Under the pieces are notes generated by a model. That model saw only the letters and a program-made list of their open reading frames with translations. It was not told the DNA's origin and did no database searches. Positions 31,411-41,585 of a stretch of DNA of 64,000 nucleotides are shown in pieces. The stretch is taken from contig NZ_QZWZ01000001.1 of NCBI RefSeq assembly GCF_003601975.1, forward strand, positions 434,001 to 498,000, given 5' to 3'. Numbering within the stretch: the first letter of the stretch is position 1; each line of letters starts with the position of its first letter. The position numbers and the translations under genes are program-made. The stretch is from Mesorhizobium waimense (GTDB lineage Bacteria > Pseudomonadota > Alphaproteobacteria > Rhizobiales > Rhizobiaceae).

Positions 31411-34146
31411 TTACTTTCCTGCCATCCCCTTCAGCCGGTATAGCGCCTCCAGCGCCTCGCGCGGCGTCATTTCATCGGGATTGATCGCGCCGAGCGCCTC
31501 GCCCAGCGCATCGTTCTTCACCGGCTTCTGTGCCTCCCGCTTCACCGCCACCGAAAACAGCGGCAGGTCGTCGACCAGCCGGTTGGCCTTGCCCGAAACC
31601 TCGCCTTCTTCCAGCTGGTGCAGCACTTCCTTGGCCCGGCCGACCACCGCGTCCGGCAGGCCGGCGAGCCGCGCCACCTGGACGCCGTAGGAGCGGTCGG
31701 CTGCACCCTTGCCGACCTCGTGCAGGAACACCACGTCGCCTTCCCATTCCTTGACCCGCATGGTGACGTTGTGCAGCCGCGGCAGCTTGCCGGCCAGCGC
31801 CGTCATCTCGTGGAAATGGGTGGCGAAGATCGCCCGGCAGCGGTTCTTCTCATGCAGATACTCGACCGCCGCCCATGCGATCGACAAGCCGTCGAAGGTG
31901 GCGGTGCCGCGGCCGATTTCATCCAGGATCACCAGCGCGCGTTCGCCGGCCTGGTTGAGGATCGCCGCCGTCTCGACCATCTCGACCATGAAGGTCGAGC
32001 GTCCGCGCGCCAGATCGTCCGAGGCGCCGACACGCGAAAACAGCCGGTCGACGACGCCGATATGGGCGCTTTGTGCCGGCACGAACGAGCCGGTCTGGGC
32101 AAGGATGGCGATCAGCGCGTTCTGCCGAAGGAAAGTCGATTTGCCGCCCATATTGGGACCGGTCAGCAGCCAGATCGCGCCGTTCTTTGCGCCGCCTTCC
32201 GGCGACAGGTCGCAATCATTGGCGACGAACGGTCCTTCGCCCGAGCGCCGCAACGCCTGTTCGACCACCGGATGCCGGCCGCCGGAGATATCGAAGGCAA
32301 GGCTGGAATCCACCACAGGACGACACCAGGCCTCGCTTTCCGAGAGCAGCGCCAGCGCCGCCGAGACGTCGAGCACGGCTAGCGCCTCGGCGCCGGCGCG
32401 GATGCTGTCTGCTTCGCCCACCACTTCCGCCGTCAGCCTGTCGAAAGTGGCAAGCTCGATGCTCAGCGCCCGGTCGGCTGCGTTGGCGATTTTTGTCTCG
32501 AGTTCGGCGAGCTCCGTTGTCGTAAACCGCATGGCATTGGCCATGGTCTGGCGATGGATGAAGCGCGCCTTGGCACCGTCGCTGCCGGTCATGATCGAAT
32601 GGTGATTGGCGGTCACCTCGATATAGTAGCCAAGCACATTGTTGTGCCGGATCTTCAGCGAGCGGATGCCGGTTTCGTCGATCAGCGAGCGCTCCAGCCC
32701 GGCGATCACTTTTCGCGATTCGTCGCGCAGTGCCCGCATCTCGTCGAGTTCGGCATGATAGTCTGCGCGCACGAAGCCGCCGTCGCGCTTGATGAGTGGC
32801 AGTTCCTCGCTGAGGGCCTGGCTGAGGTGCTCTGAGAGCGCGCGCGGCAGCGCCTTGATGGCGGTGAGCGCTGCCGCCAATTCCTGGGGCAGGGCGGTCG
32901 CGGCAAAGATCTCGGCGATGGCGCCCGCGGCCTCGAAGCCGGCGCGCAGCGCGCCGAGATCGCGCGGGCCGCCGCGGTTGAGTGCCAGCCTGGAGAGCGC
33001 GCGCGGCATGTCGGCGACGCTCTTCAAGCTCGGCCGCACCGCCTGGCAGAGCCGCGTCTCGGAGAGGAAGAACGACACCGAATCCAGCCTCGCCCCGATC
33101 GCCGCCGGGTCGGTCAGCGGCGCCATCAGCCGGTCGGCCAGCAGCCTTGCGCCGCCGCCGGTCACCGTGCGGTCGATGGCCTTGAACAGCGAGCCCTCGC
33201 GGCTGCCCGACAAAGTGCGCAGCAATTCCAGATTGCCGCGTGTCGCCGGGTCGATGAACAGCGTCGAGCCCTGCTCCTCGCGCTCTGGCCGCGACAGCGG
33301 CGGCCGCTCGGCCTTCTGCGTCTTCTCGACATAGGCAATAGTGCCCGAGATCGCCGACAGCTCGGCGCGCGAGAACGTGCCGAAACTGTCCGGCGTCGCC
33401 ACCTCGAAGAAACGGGCTATGCGCCCCGCGGCTGAGGCCGAATCGAACAGCGACGGCGGCTGCGGGCTGGCGACGCGGCCGATGACGTCGAACACCGGCT
33501 TCAGTTCGGGGTCGTAGAATACCGGTTCGGCGACGATCAGCTCGCGCGGATCGACGCGGAACACGTCGGCCAAAAGTCGGTCGGCGGTGGTTTCGGCAAC
33601 GCGAAAAACGCCGGTCGAAATCTCGATCCAGGCCAGCGCAAACGAATGCTCGGCGGCCCCACCTTTCACCCGCCCCAGCGCCATCAGGAAACTCGATTCC
33701 GACGGCGCCAGCAATTTGTCCTCGGTGATGGTGCCGGGCGTCACCAGCCGCACCACGTCGCGGCGCACCACCGATTTGCCGCCGCGCTTCTTGGCTTCCG
33801 CCGGATCCTCGATCTGCTCGCAGACGGCGACGCGGAATCCCTGGCCGATCAGCTTCTGCAGATAGTCGTCGGCCGCATGCACCGGCACGCCACACATCGG
33901 GATGTCGAGGCCCTGATGCTTGCCCCGCTTGGTCAAGACGATGCCGAGCGCCCGGCTCGCCTTCTCGGCGTCGTCGAAGAACAGCTCGTAGAAATCGCCC
34001 ATGCGGTAGAACAGCAGCGAATCCGGGTTCGCCGCCTTGATCTCGATATACTGCTCCATCATCGGCGTGGCGCCGACTGGCGCGGCAGTGGGCGCAGGCG
34101 TCATCGCCTCGGAGGCGTCGGGCTCGGTTGGCGTGTGCAAGTTCAT
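31411..34146 (-). CDS. mutS: DNA mismatch repair protein MutS
   Basis: 911-aa mismatch-recognition ATPase. The N-terminal domain has the mismatch-contacting Phe-x-Glu in [20 protein letters not shown]. The ATPase shows Walker [41 protein letters not shown] and the switch ATHFHEM. A rhizobial N-terminal extension of about 25 residues ([20 protein letters not shown]) precedes the conserved [16 protein letters not shown]. It is transcribed away from the malic enzyme gene, a common rhizobial arrangement. Confidence 0.97.
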   Translation of the reverse strand: MNLHTPTEPDASEAMTPAPTAAPVGATPMMEQYIEIKAANPDSLLFYRMGDFYELFFDDAEKASRALGIVLTKRGKHQGLDIPMCGVPVHAADDYLQKLIGQGFRVAVCEQIEDPAEAKKRGGKSVVRRDVVRLVTPGTITEDKLLAPSESSFLMALGRVKGGAAEHSFALAWIEISTGVFRVAETTADRLLADVFRVDPRELIVAEPVFYDPELKPVFDVIGRVASPQPPSLFDSASAAGRIARFFEVATPDSFGTFSRAELSAISGTIAYVEKTQKAERPPLSRPEREEQGSTLFIDPATRGNLELLRTLSGSREGSLFKAIDRTVTGGGARLLADRLMAPLTDPAAIGARLDSVSFFLSETRLCQAVRPSLKSVADMPRALSRLALNRGGPRDLGALRAGFEAAGAIAEIFAATALPQELAAALTAIKALPRALSEHLSQALSEELPLIKRDGGFVRADYHAELDEMRALRDESRKVIAGLERSLIDETGIRSLKIRHNNVLGYYIEVTANHHSIMTGSDGAKARFIHRQTMANAMRFTTTELAELETKIANAADRALSIELATFDRLTAEVVGEADSIRAGAEALAVLDVSAALALLSESEAWCRPVVDSSLAFDISGGRHPVVEQALRRSGEGPFVANDCDLSPEGGAKNGAIWLLTGPNMGGKSTFLRQNALIAILAQTGSFVPAQSAHIGVVDRLFSRVGASDDLARGRSTFMVEMVETAAILNQAGERALVILDEIGRGTATFDGLSIAWAAVEYLHEKNRCRAIFATHFHEMTALAGKLPRLHNVTMRVKEWEGDVVFLHEVGKGAADRSYGVQVARLAGLPDAVVGRAKEVLHQLEEGEVSGKANRLVDDLPLFSVAVKREAQKPVKNDALGEALGAINPDEMTPREALEALYRLKGMAGK

Positions 34147-34384
34147 GCCGGCACGCTAGCAGATGTGATGGCGCGGTTTAATGCCGGCGGCTCGAAAAGC
34201 AGGGGAAGAAGCGGCTGCACCTGCTGTCGCTGGCGCCGGACCGCCAACAGCCGCGACATGCTGGAAGCGCTTTTCCGGATCGCTTGGCGGTTTACAGCGT
34301 CCTCGTGTGGCCTTAATCCGGAAGCTCACAAAAACATGGCATCCATCTCAAGGGTGCCGCACCGGTGAGGAAATCAAGAGCATC

Positions 34385-36664
34385 ATGGCCAGGAAAACCG
34401 AAAACAGCGGTCCCTCCGTCAGCGCCCAGGAGGCGCTGGAATTCCACGCCATGGGCCGCCCGGGCAAGCTGGAGATCGTCGCCACGAAACCCATGGCGAC
34501 GCAGCGCGATCTGAGCCTCGCCTATTCGCCGGGCGTCGCCGTTCCGGTGCGCGCCATCGCCGAGGACCCCAGCCGCGCCTTCGACTACACGACGCGCGGC
34601 AACATGGTCGCCGTCATCTCCAACGGCACCGCCATCCTCGGCCTTGGCAATCTCGGCGCGCTCGCCTCCAAGCCGGTGATGGAAGGCAAGGCGGTGCTGT
34701 TCAAGCGCTTCGCCGATGTCGATTCCATCGACCTCGAAGTCGATACCGAGGATGCCGACGAGTTCATCAACTGCGTGCGCTTCCTCGGGCCCTCCTTCGG
34801 CGGCATCAACCTCGAGGACATCAAGGCGCCGGAATGCTTCATCATCGAGCAGCGCCTGCGCGAATTGATGGACATCCCGGTCTTCCATGACGACCAGCAC
34901 GGCACCGCCATCATCTCGGCAGCCGGCCTGATCAACGCGCTGGAGATCACCGGCCGCGACATGAAGACCACGAAGATGGTCTGCAACGGCGCCGGTGCCG
35001 CGGGCATCGCCTGCATCGAGCTGATGAAGGCGATGGGTTTTTCGCCCGAAAACATCATCCTGTGCGACACCAAGGGCGTGGTCTTCCAGGGCCGCACCGA
35101 AGGCATGAACCAGTGGAAGTCGGCGCATGCGGTCAAGACCGAGGCACGCAGCCTGGCCGAGGCGCTGGACGGCGCCGACGTTTTCCTCGGCCTCTCCGCC
35201 AAGGGCGCGCTGACCACCAAGATGGTGCAGTCGATGGCCAAGAACCCGATCATCTTCGCCATGGCCAATCCCGATCCGGAGATCACGCCGGAGGAAGTAG
35301 CCGAGATCCGCACCGACGCCATCATGGCCACCGGCCGCTCGGATTATCCGAACCAGGTCAACAATGTGCTCGGCTTCCCCTACATCTTCCGCGGCGCGCT
35401 GGATGTCAGAGCCACCACCATTAACGACGAGATGAAGATCGCCGCGGCGCGCGCGCTGGCCGAGCTGGCGCGCAAGGACGTGCCCGACGACGTTGCCGCC
35501 GCCTATCAGGGCAACCGGCCGAAATTCGGCCCCAACTACATCATCCCGGTGCCGTTCGATCCGCGCCTGATCGCGGCCATCCCGCTTGCGGTCGCCAAGG
35601 CCGCGATGGAGTCCGGCGTCGCCCGCAAACCGATCCTCGATCTCGACCGCTACGCGCAGGAGCTTTCGGCCCGCCGCGACCCGATCGCTTCGACCTTGCA
35701 GCGCATTTACGACCGCGTGCGTCGCCAGCCCAAACGCATCGTCTTCGCCGAGGGCGAGGAGGAGCAGGTGATGCGCGCCGCCGTCTCCTATGTGAACCAG
35801 AAGCTCGGCACCGCCATCCTGCTCGGCCGCGACGACGTCATCAAGGAGAACGCCAAGCACGCCGGTATCGAGCTCAACAAGCAAGGCATTGAGATCATCA
35901 ACGCCAGGCTGTCGCGCCGCAACGGCATCTACACCGACTATCTCTACGAGCGCATGCAGCGCAAAGGCTTCCTGTTCCGCGACTGCCAGCGCCTGATCAA
36001 CAACGACCGCAACCATTTCGCCGCCTGCATGGTGGCACTTGGCGATGCCGACGGCATCGTCACCGGTGTCACCCGCAACTATTCCACCGCGCTCGACGAC
36101 ATCCGTCGCATCATCGACGCCAAGCCCGGCCACCGCGTCATCGGTGTCTCGATCGTGCTGGCACGGGGCAGGACGGTGCTGGTCGCCGACACTGCCGTGC
36201 ACGATATGCCCAATGCCGAGCAGATCGCCGACATTGCCGAGGAGGCGGCCGGCTTTGCCCGCCGCATGGGTTACGAGCCAAGGCTCGCCATGCTCGCCTA
36301 CTCAACGTTCGGCCATCCGCAGGGCGAGCGCTCGGAGCGCGTGCAGGAAGCGGTGCGCATCCTCGACAAGCGCCGCGTCGATTTCGAGTATGACGGCGAG
36401 ATGGCCGCCGACGTGGCGCTGAACGCCCGCGCCATGGCGCAATATCCGTTCATCCGCCTGACCGGCCCGGCCAATGTGCTGATCATGCCGGCCTTCCACT
36501 CGGCCTCGATCTCGACCAAGATGCTGCAGGAACTCGGCGGCTCCACCGTCATCGGTCCGCTGCTGGTGGGCTTGAACAAGCCGGTGCAGATTGTTTCGCT
36601 GAACGCCAAGGACTCAGACATCGTCAACATGGCGGCGATCGCGGCCTATACGGCGGGGGCTTGA
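34385..36664 (+). CDS. maeB: NADP-dependent malic enzyme with phosphotransacetylase-like domain
   Basis: 759-aa chimeric enzyme converting malate to pyruvate and CO2. The malic domain (residues 1-430) contains LSLAYSPGVAVPVRAIAEDP, IPVFHDDQHGTAIISAAGLI and the nucleotide-binding CNGAGAAGIACIELMKAMGF. Residues 440-759 are a Pta-like domain (RIVFAEGEEEQVMRAAVSYV, VIGVSIVLARGRTVLVADTA), which in rhizobial malic enzymes lacks acetyltransferase activity and is regulatory. I start at ATG 34385 (MARKTENSGPS); the longer frame from 34181 is not conserved. In rhizobia the NADP form is tme and the NAD form dme; the sequence alone does not decide which. Confidence 0.95.
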   Translation: MARKTENSGPSVSAQEALEFHAMGRPGKLEIVATKPMATQRDLSLAYSPGVAVPVRAIAEDPSRAFDYTTRGNMVAVISNGTAILGLGNLGALASKPVMEGKAVLFKRFADVDSIDLEVDTEDADEFINCVRFLGPSFGGINLEDIKAPECFIIEQRLRELMDIPVFHDDQHGTAIISAAGLINALEITGRDMKTTKMVCNGAGAAGIACIELMKAMGFSPENIILCDTKGVVFQGRTEGMNQWKSAHAVKTEARSLAEALDGADVFLGLSAKGALTTKMVQSMAKNPIIFAMANPDPEITPEEVAEIRTDAIMATGRSDYPNQVNNVLGFPYIFRGALDVRATTINDEMKIAAARALAELARKDVPDDVAAAYQGNRPKFGPNYIIPVPFDPRLIAAIPLAVAKAAMESGVARKPILDLDRYAQELSARRDPIASTLQRIYDRVRRQPKRIVFAEGEEEQVMRAAVSYVNQKLGTAILLGRDDVIKENAKHAGIELNKQGIEIINARLSRRNGIYTDYLYERMQRKGFLFRDCQRLINNDRNHFAACMVALGDADGIVTGVTRNYSTALDDIRRIIDAKPGHRVIGVSIVLARGRTVLVADTAVHDMPNAEQIADIAEEAAGFARRMGYEPRLAMLAYSTFGHPQGERSERVQEAVRILDKRRVDFEYDGEMAADVALNARAMAQYPFIRLTGPANVLIMPAFHSASISTKMLQELGGSTVIGPLLVGLNKPVQIVSLNAKDSDIVNMAAIAAYTAGA

Positions 36665-36684
36665 CGAACGGTCCGTGCAGCGGG

Positions 36685-36710
36685 CGAAAAGCCAACGATT
36701 TGGCTTTTCG
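36685..36710. repeat. Small palindromic repeat, copy 1
   Basis: CGAAAAGCCAA-CGAT-TTGGCTTTTCG, a perfect 11-bp stem with a 4-base loop, 21 bp after the malic enzyme stop. A near-identical palindrome in reverse orientation lies at 51876-51902. It could act as a transcript-end hairpin, but no T-run follows. Confidence 0.7.
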
Positions 36711-36846
36711 AGGGAGGCAGCGCCCGAACGCCGTCGGACCCCTCCCCATAAGAGATTGATAATACTCAGCTGATATAGGAACCTCTTTGCCGACTTGCCG
36801 TAACGGCATCTGCGGCGCGCTCAGACCGCCAAACGGGGATGCGGCC

Positions 36847-37920
36847 ATGAAGCATGACGGGGTTTCTGTATCGGCGGTCGGCCACGAGGCCTACCACGAC
36901 GAGCGGCTGGACGCCCTGCTCAGCATCACCGGCCGCATGGACGGTTATCTTTACCGCTGCCGCAACGATCAATCCTACACCATGCTCTATATCAGCGACG
37001 GCGTTCTCACCGTCAGCGGCTATCCGCCCACTGATTTCGTGCACAACGCCGTGCGCGACTATGTCTCGGCCATCCACCCGGATGATCTCGCCGCGGTCTA
37101 TGCCGCCGTCGATGCCGCGCTCGAAGCGCGCCGCAACTGGAACGTCGACTATCGCATCGTGCCGAAGGTCGGCGAACCGCTGTGGGTCCGTGAGATCGGC
37201 GGCGGTGTCTGGGACGATGCCGGCGAGCTAGAATTCCTGGAAGGTTTCGTCGTCGACATCAGCGATCGCAAGGTTGTCGAGGACCTCAACTCCCAACTGC
37301 TGCAGGATCTGAAGGTCGCCAACGAAGAACTGTCCGCGCAAAAACGCGAGATCGAGCTGGCCAAGCAGCAGAGCGACCATTCGGCCAACCACGATCTGTT
37401 GACTGACCTGCCCAACCGGCGCGCTTTCCACAACGAACTCAAATCGGTGGTGGCCCGCTGCGGCGGCAATGGCGAGGCGGCCGGCCTTCTGTTCATCGAC
37501 CTCGACCGGTTCAAGGAGGTCAACGACACGCTCGGCCACGAGGCCGGCGACGCGCTGCTGCAGCGCGTGTCGAACCACCTTCGCTCCATCCTGCGCAGCG
37601 ACGATTTCGTGGCGCGGCTCGGTGGTGATGAGTTCGCCTTCCTGTTTTCGGGGCAAGCGGACCAGGCCAGGCAAAAGGCCGTGCGGGTCGCCGAACGCGT
37701 CCTGGAACGGCTACGCATCAAGGTTCCGGCTCCGAACGGCGACATCCAGGTCGGCTGCACCGTCGGTGTCGCCATCTATCCATCCGAGGCCGGCGATTGC
37801 GACGCTCTCGTCGCGCTGGCCGACCGGCTGATGTATGTCGGCAAGAAAAGTGGCCGCGACCGGCTGGTCACGGCCGACGCCCTGGAGCCTGCGGCCAGCA
37901 AGCATCGCCGCACTGCCTGA
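36847..37920 (+). CDS. Diguanylate cyclase with PAS domain
   Basis: 357-aa soluble signalling enzyme making cyclic di-GMP. Residues 15-140 form a PAS fold (YTMLYISDGVLTVSGYPPTD, later YRIVPKVGEPLWVREIGGGV). A coiled coil at 143-180 (EDLNSQLLQDLKVANEELSA) links to the GGDEF domain: HDLLTDLPNRRAFHNELKSV, DLDRFKEVNDTLGHEAGDAL, and the active-site RLGGDEFAF near residue 260. RSDD lies five residues before GGDEF, the inhibitory I-site, so product feedback is expected. No EAL domain. I use ATG 36847, with GGGGA upstream, rather than TTG 36787. Confidence 0.93.
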   Translation: MKHDGVSVSAVGHEAYHDERLDALLSITGRMDGYLYRCRNDQSYTMLYISDGVLTVSGYPPTDFVHNAVRDYVSAIHPDDLAAVYAAVDAALEARRNWNVDYRIVPKVGEPLWVREIGGGVWDDAGELEFLEGFVVDISDRKVVEDLNSQLLQDLKVANEELSAQKREIELAKQQSDHSANHDLLTDLPNRRAFHNELKSVVARCGGNGEAAGLLFIDLDRFKEVNDTLGHEAGDALLQRVSNHLRSILRSDDFVARLGGDEFAFLFSGQADQARQKAVRVAERVLERLRIKVPAPNGDIQVGCTVGVAIYPSEAGDCDALVALADRLMYVGKKSGRDRLVTADALEPAASKHRRTA

Positions 37921-37970
37921 GCGGCGCACCCATCGCAACGGCGCCGCGGCGCACCCGGTCCTCGAAATGA

Positions 37971-38000
37971 AAAGGCCCGCGGCGTCTGCCGCGGGCCTTT
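37971..38000. terminator. Bidirectional terminator between cyclase gene and porin remnant
   Basis: AAAGGCCCGCGGC (37971-37983), GTCT loop, GCCGCGGGCCTTT (37988-38000): a perfect 13-bp stem with A and T at its base, between convergent genes. Confidence 0.85.
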
Positions 38001-38022
38001 CCGTCGAGATTGCGGGTTTCGA

Positions 38023-38570
38023 TCAGAACGAGCGCTGGAAGCGGACGATGCCGCCGATCGCGTCGGAGTCGTCCGCGTCGAAACTGTCGTAATAGTCGAC
38101 TTCGGCGGTGATCGTGTAGCCCGGAACGATGGTGTAGGCGACGTTCGCCGCCACGGCGAAGTCCTCAGCGTCGGTGTAGGAGACCTGGGCGTTGAGCGCG
38201 ACCTTCTTGTTGACCGTGTAGGTGCCGCCGCCCCAGACGGCGAAGTTGCCGGTCCATGGCTTGTAGAAATTAGTCGCCGTGTTGTCGTCGCTGCCGTAGC
38301 CGCCCATCACCAACAAGGTCAGGTCGGAGGTCGCCTTGACGTCGAGGCGAACCTTGCCGGCCCATTCTTCCCCGTTGCTGTTGTAAGCGCCGACGGCGGT
38401 GATCGCACCCCAGTCGCCCTTGTACTTCACGCCGCCGACGACGTGCGGAACATAGCTGTCGATCGTATCGGCGCCGGAGCCCTCTTCGAGCGAAACACCG
38501 CCGAGAAACCGTTGCCGGCGATTCGTCTTACCGACGCGCAGGCCACCAAGCTGGATCCATCGTCTATGTG
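38023..38570 (-). pseudogene. Alphaproteobacterial porin gene with internal deletion
   Basis: The C-terminal 135 residues (VKYKGDWGAITAVGAYNSNG and on, ending IGGIVRFQRSF with the terminal Phe needed for outer-membrane insertion) match rhizobial porins of about 350-400 aa. Upstream in the same frame are GGVSLEEGSGADTIDSYVPH and, abruptly before it, WIQLGGLRVGKTNR, which in intact porins lies much further from this part. The N-terminus, signal peptide and start codon are absent. An internal and a 5' deletion have destroyed the gene. Confidence 0.78.
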
Positions 38571-38634
38571 CGCTCTGTGACAGGCGCGCGACAGGCGGCG
38601 TCTTTTGATGCCTATCAGGGGTGACGCAACGAGA

Positions 38635-39627
38635 CTATAGCAGCCCCGCCTGCTCGGCTTCGCGACGCAAATTCTGCCGCGGCCTCGGACCGATCTGTTG
38701 GATGACCAGCCCGGCCGCCAGCGAGCCGAGGTCGCCGCAGTCCTTCAGGCTGCGTCCCGTCGTGTAGCCATAGAGGAAACCGGCGGCGTAGAGGTCGCCG
38801 GCGCCTGTCGTGTCGACCAGGTCCTTGATCGTCGTCGCCTCGATGATAACGGTCTCGTCGCCGCGCACGATGACCGAGCCCTTCTCCGAGCGGGTGACGG
38901 CGGCGATCTTGCAGTCCTTGCGGATGGCGGCCAGTGCCTCGTCGAAGGAGGCTGTCTGGTAGAGCGATTTGATCTCGTGGCTGTTGGCGAAGACGATGTC
39001 GACGGTGCCCGATCGCATCAGGTCGAGGAACTCGTCGCGGTAGCGGTCGACGCAGAACGAATCCGAAAGCGTCATCGACACTTCGCGCCCGGCGGCATGC
39101 GCCAGCCGCGCGGTCTGCCGGATCGCCTCCTTGGCGCGCGGAGGGTCCCACAGATAGCCCTCGAAATAGGTGACCGCAGCACCCGAGGCCTTGTCGGCCT
39201 CGACGTCCTCCGGGCCGAGCTCGACGCAGGCGCCGAGATAGGTGTTCATCGAGCGCTCGCCGTCCGGCGTGACGAAGATCATCGAACGCGCCGTCGGCGG
39301 CTCGCCCTCGAGCGGTTTGGTATCGAAGGCGACGCCCTGGGCCTGGATGTCATGGGTGTAGATTTCGCCGAGCGGGTCGTTCGACACCTTGCCGAAGAAG
39401 GCGGCGCGGCCGCCGAAGCTGGCGATGCCCGCCGCCGTGTTGCCGGCGCTGCCGCCGGAGGCCTCGATCGCCGGCCCCATGCGGCTGTAGAGCAGTTCGG
39501 CGCGCCTGGTGTCGATCAGGTTCATCGCGCCCTTGATGATGCCGTTGGTCTCGAGGAACCCCTCGTCGCACTGGGCGATGATGTCGACAATGGCATTGCC
39601 GATGCAAAGCACGTCATAGTCCGGCAT
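38635..39627 (-). CDS. PfkB-family sugar/nucleoside kinase (adenosine kinase-like)
   Basis: 330-aa ribokinase-fold kinase. The N-terminus MPDYDVLCIGNAIVDIIAQC, the substrate-binding SGGSAGNTAAGIASFGGRAA, and the anion-hole/catalytic motif DTTGAGDLYAAGFLYG are clear. Rhizobial homologues of this length are usually annotated as adenosine kinase (adenosine to AMP), but substrate is not certain from sequence. GGAGA seven to eleven bases upstream supports ATG 39627. It stands alone, with a 270-bp gap to the divergent EamA transporter. Confidence 0.88.
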   Translation of the reverse strand: MPDYDVLCIGNAIVDIIAQCDEGFLETNGIIKGAMNLIDTRRAELLYSRMGPAIEASGGSAGNTAAGIASFGGRAAFFGKVSNDPLGEIYTHDIQAQGVAFDTKPLEGEPPTARSMIFVTPDGERSMNTYLGACVELGPEDVEADKASGAAVTYFEGYLWDPPRAKEAIRQTARLAHAAGREVSMTLSDSFCVDRYRDEFLDLMRSGTVDIVFANSHEIKSLYQTASFDEALAAIRKDCKIAAVTRSEKGSVIVRGDETVIIEATTIKDLVDTTGAGDLYAAGFLYGYTTGRSLKDCGDLGSLAAGLVIQQIGPRPRQNLRREAEQAGLL

Positions 39628-39897
39628 CAATATCTCCGCCAACAAATACCGGCCTTTCTGCCATGCCGGCCGCGCGCGGGTCTAGCGATTTGCCGCCGCT
39701 TTGCCTACCCCGAAAATCGGCATTTCCGCCAAGCCGGCTTCCGCTTGGCCATGATGTCCGGGGCTGCGGCAGCCATCGCATCGAACTGGACCATGTCGGC
39801 CGCGACGATGACGGCTATGGTTGCATCGCGATCGAAACATTTCCGCCGCGCCGTGAGCTAGAAGCGGTCCGATCAATTGTGAAAGTGCGAACGAGCA

Positions 39898-40800
39898 ATG
39901 CCCGCAAAGCCCGACATGACCACCGAACTGGCCCTGCTCGGCGTGCTGGCCGTGCTCTGGGGTGCGTCCTACTCCTTCATCAAGGTCGGCGTCGAGACGA
40001 TCCCGCCAGTGACCTTCATCGCAGGGCGGACTTTGATCGCCGGCGGCATCCTGCTCGCGCTCATCCGCTGGCGCGGCCTCGCTTTGCCGAGGGATGCGGT
40101 GACCTGGCGTCGTTTCATGTTCCAGGCCTGCCTGAACAGCGTCGTCCCGTTCACGCTGATTGCCGCAGCCGAACGCTCCATCGATGCCGGCCTTGCCACC
40201 ATCCTCAACGCGACCTCGCCGATCTTCACCTTCCTGCTGACGGCGCTGATCACCCGCCATGAGCCGGTGACGCTGCGCAAGCTGATCGGCGTCGGTGCCG
40301 GCATCGCCGGCATATGCCTCATCGTCGGTACCGAGGCGCTGGGCGGCCTCGGCCATCAGCTCTGGGCGCAGCTTGCCGTCATCGCCGCCACCGTCAGCTA
40401 CGCGGGTGCCGCTATTTTCGGGCGCAACTTCAAGGGGCTCGACCCGATGCTGCCGGCCGCCGGCTCGATGATCTGCGGCGCGGCGATCCTCATCCCTTTG
40501 AGCCTTGTCTTCGATCGACCCTGGACGCTTTCGCCCTCGACCGCGTCAATCCTTGCGCTGCTTGGACTGTCGGTCTTTTCCACCGCGCTCGCCTTCTCGA
40601 TCTTTTTCCGCCTCATCCACACGCTGGGTTCGGTCGGCACGACGTCGCAGGCCTATCTGCGCGTGCCGATCGGAGTCGGCATCGGCGCGCTCTTCCTCGG
40701 CGAGAGCCTCGGCTCGACGGCCTGGCTCGGCATGGGCTTTGTCGTCGCCGGCGTGGCGGCCATGACCATCCCGGCTCGCAAGGCAGCACTTGCCGGGTAG
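39898..40800 (+). CDS. EamA/DMT-family transporter
   Basis: 300-aa inner-membrane protein with ten hydrophobic helices in two EamA repeats. Characteristic stretches: ALLGVLAVLWGASYSFIKVG, ATILNATSPIFTFLLTALIT and RVPIGVGIGALFLGESLGST. Members export or import small metabolites such as amino acids; no substrate can be assigned. Unlike the related gene at 4377, its frame is intact. The EI24-type gene follows after 77 bp. Confidence 0.92.
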   Translation: MPAKPDMTTELALLGVLAVLWGASYSFIKVGVETIPPVTFIAGRTLIAGGILLALIRWRGLALPRDAVTWRRFMFQACLNSVVPFTLIAAAERSIDAGLATILNATSPIFTFLLTALITRHEPVTLRKLIGVGAGIAGICLIVGTEALGGLGHQLWAQLAVIAATVSYAGAAIFGRNFKGLDPMLPAAGSMICGAAILIPLSLVFDRPWTLSPSTASILALLGLSVFSTALAFSIFFRLIHTLGSVGTTSQAYLRVPIGVGIGALFLGESLGSTAWLGMGFVVAGVAAMTIPARKAALAG

Positions 40801-40877
40801 GTAAGTCGCTCTTGTGGCCTGTCGGGTCTCCGCCTATCTCGGAGATGTCCGTTCTGTCTCAAGGGGTTGGAAACGCC

Positions 40878-41573
40878 GTGATCCTCAACGCTGCCCGCGC
40901 CGCCTTAAGTCAGCTGTTCTCTCCCGAATTCCGAGCGGTTTTCCTGAAGACGCTCGGGCTGACCCTGCTGGCGCTGGTCGCGCTGTGGTTCGGTCTGACG
41001 GGTCTTGTCGATTGGCTGGCCCTGCCGTGGTTCGAGGCGCTGTTGCCCGGCCTGCCGTCCTGGGCCGGATGGCTGAGCGGCATCATCGCCGCCATCGCCC
41101 TTGCCTTCGGGATGGCGTTGCTCATCGCACCGGTGACGGCCATCATCGCCGGCCTGTTTCTCGACGATGTCGCCGAAGTGGTCGAGCGCACCGACTATCC
41201 CGGCGATGCGGCCGGAAGCGCCGTGCCGGCGCTGCGCTCGCTGGTGCTGTCGATAAAATTCTTCGGCGTCGTCATACTCGGCAACATCGTCGCCTTGCTG
41301 CTGCTTTTGGTGCCGGGCATTAACATCGCCGCCTTCTTCATCGTCAACGGCTACCTGCTCGGGCGCGAGTTCTTCGAATTCGCCGCCATGCGCTTTCGCC
41401 CGGAGGCGGAGGCCAAGGGCCTGCGCAGAAAACATGCCGGCACGGTGTTTCTGGCCGGGCTGGTCATCGCCGCCTTCCTCGCCGTGCCCCTGCTCAACCT
41501 GGTGACGCCGCTCTTCGCCGCCGCCATCATGGTGCATCTGCACAAGGCGATTTCGGCACGCGAGGCGGCATAA
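40878..41573 (+). CDS. EI24/CysZ-like membrane protein
   Basis: About 231 aa. Four long hydrophobic segments (LTLLALVALWFGLTGLVDWL, GIIAAIALAFGMALLIAPVT, FFGVVILGNIVALLLLLVPG, TVFLAGLVIAAFLAVPLLNL) and the motif NGYLLGREFFEFAAMRFRPE are typical of EI24-domain proteins such as CysZ, a sulfate permease. Sulfate transport is inferred only from family. I prefer GTG 40878 (VILNAARAALSQL) with GGAA seven bases upstream; ATG 40845 is in frame but has its GGAG directly abutting. It converges on the hydroxyproline gene with a 12-bp gap. Confidence 0.87.
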   Translation: MILNAARAALSQLFSPEFRAVFLKTLGLTLLALVALWFGLTGLVDWLALPWFEALLPGLPSWAGWLSGIIAAIALAFGMALLIAPVTAIIAGLFLDDVAEVVERTDYPGDAAGSAVPALRSLVLSIKFFGVVILGNIVALLLLLVPGINIAAFFIVNGYLLGREFFEFAAMRFRPEAEAKGLRRKHAGTVFLAGLVIAAFLAVPLLNLVTPLFAAAIMVHLHKAISAREAA

Positions 41574-41585
41574 CCGCGCCTCAGT

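Noticed and set aside
34313..36202. 629-codon open frame opposite the malic enzyme gene
   Set aside because: Antisense shadow with no recognisable domain.
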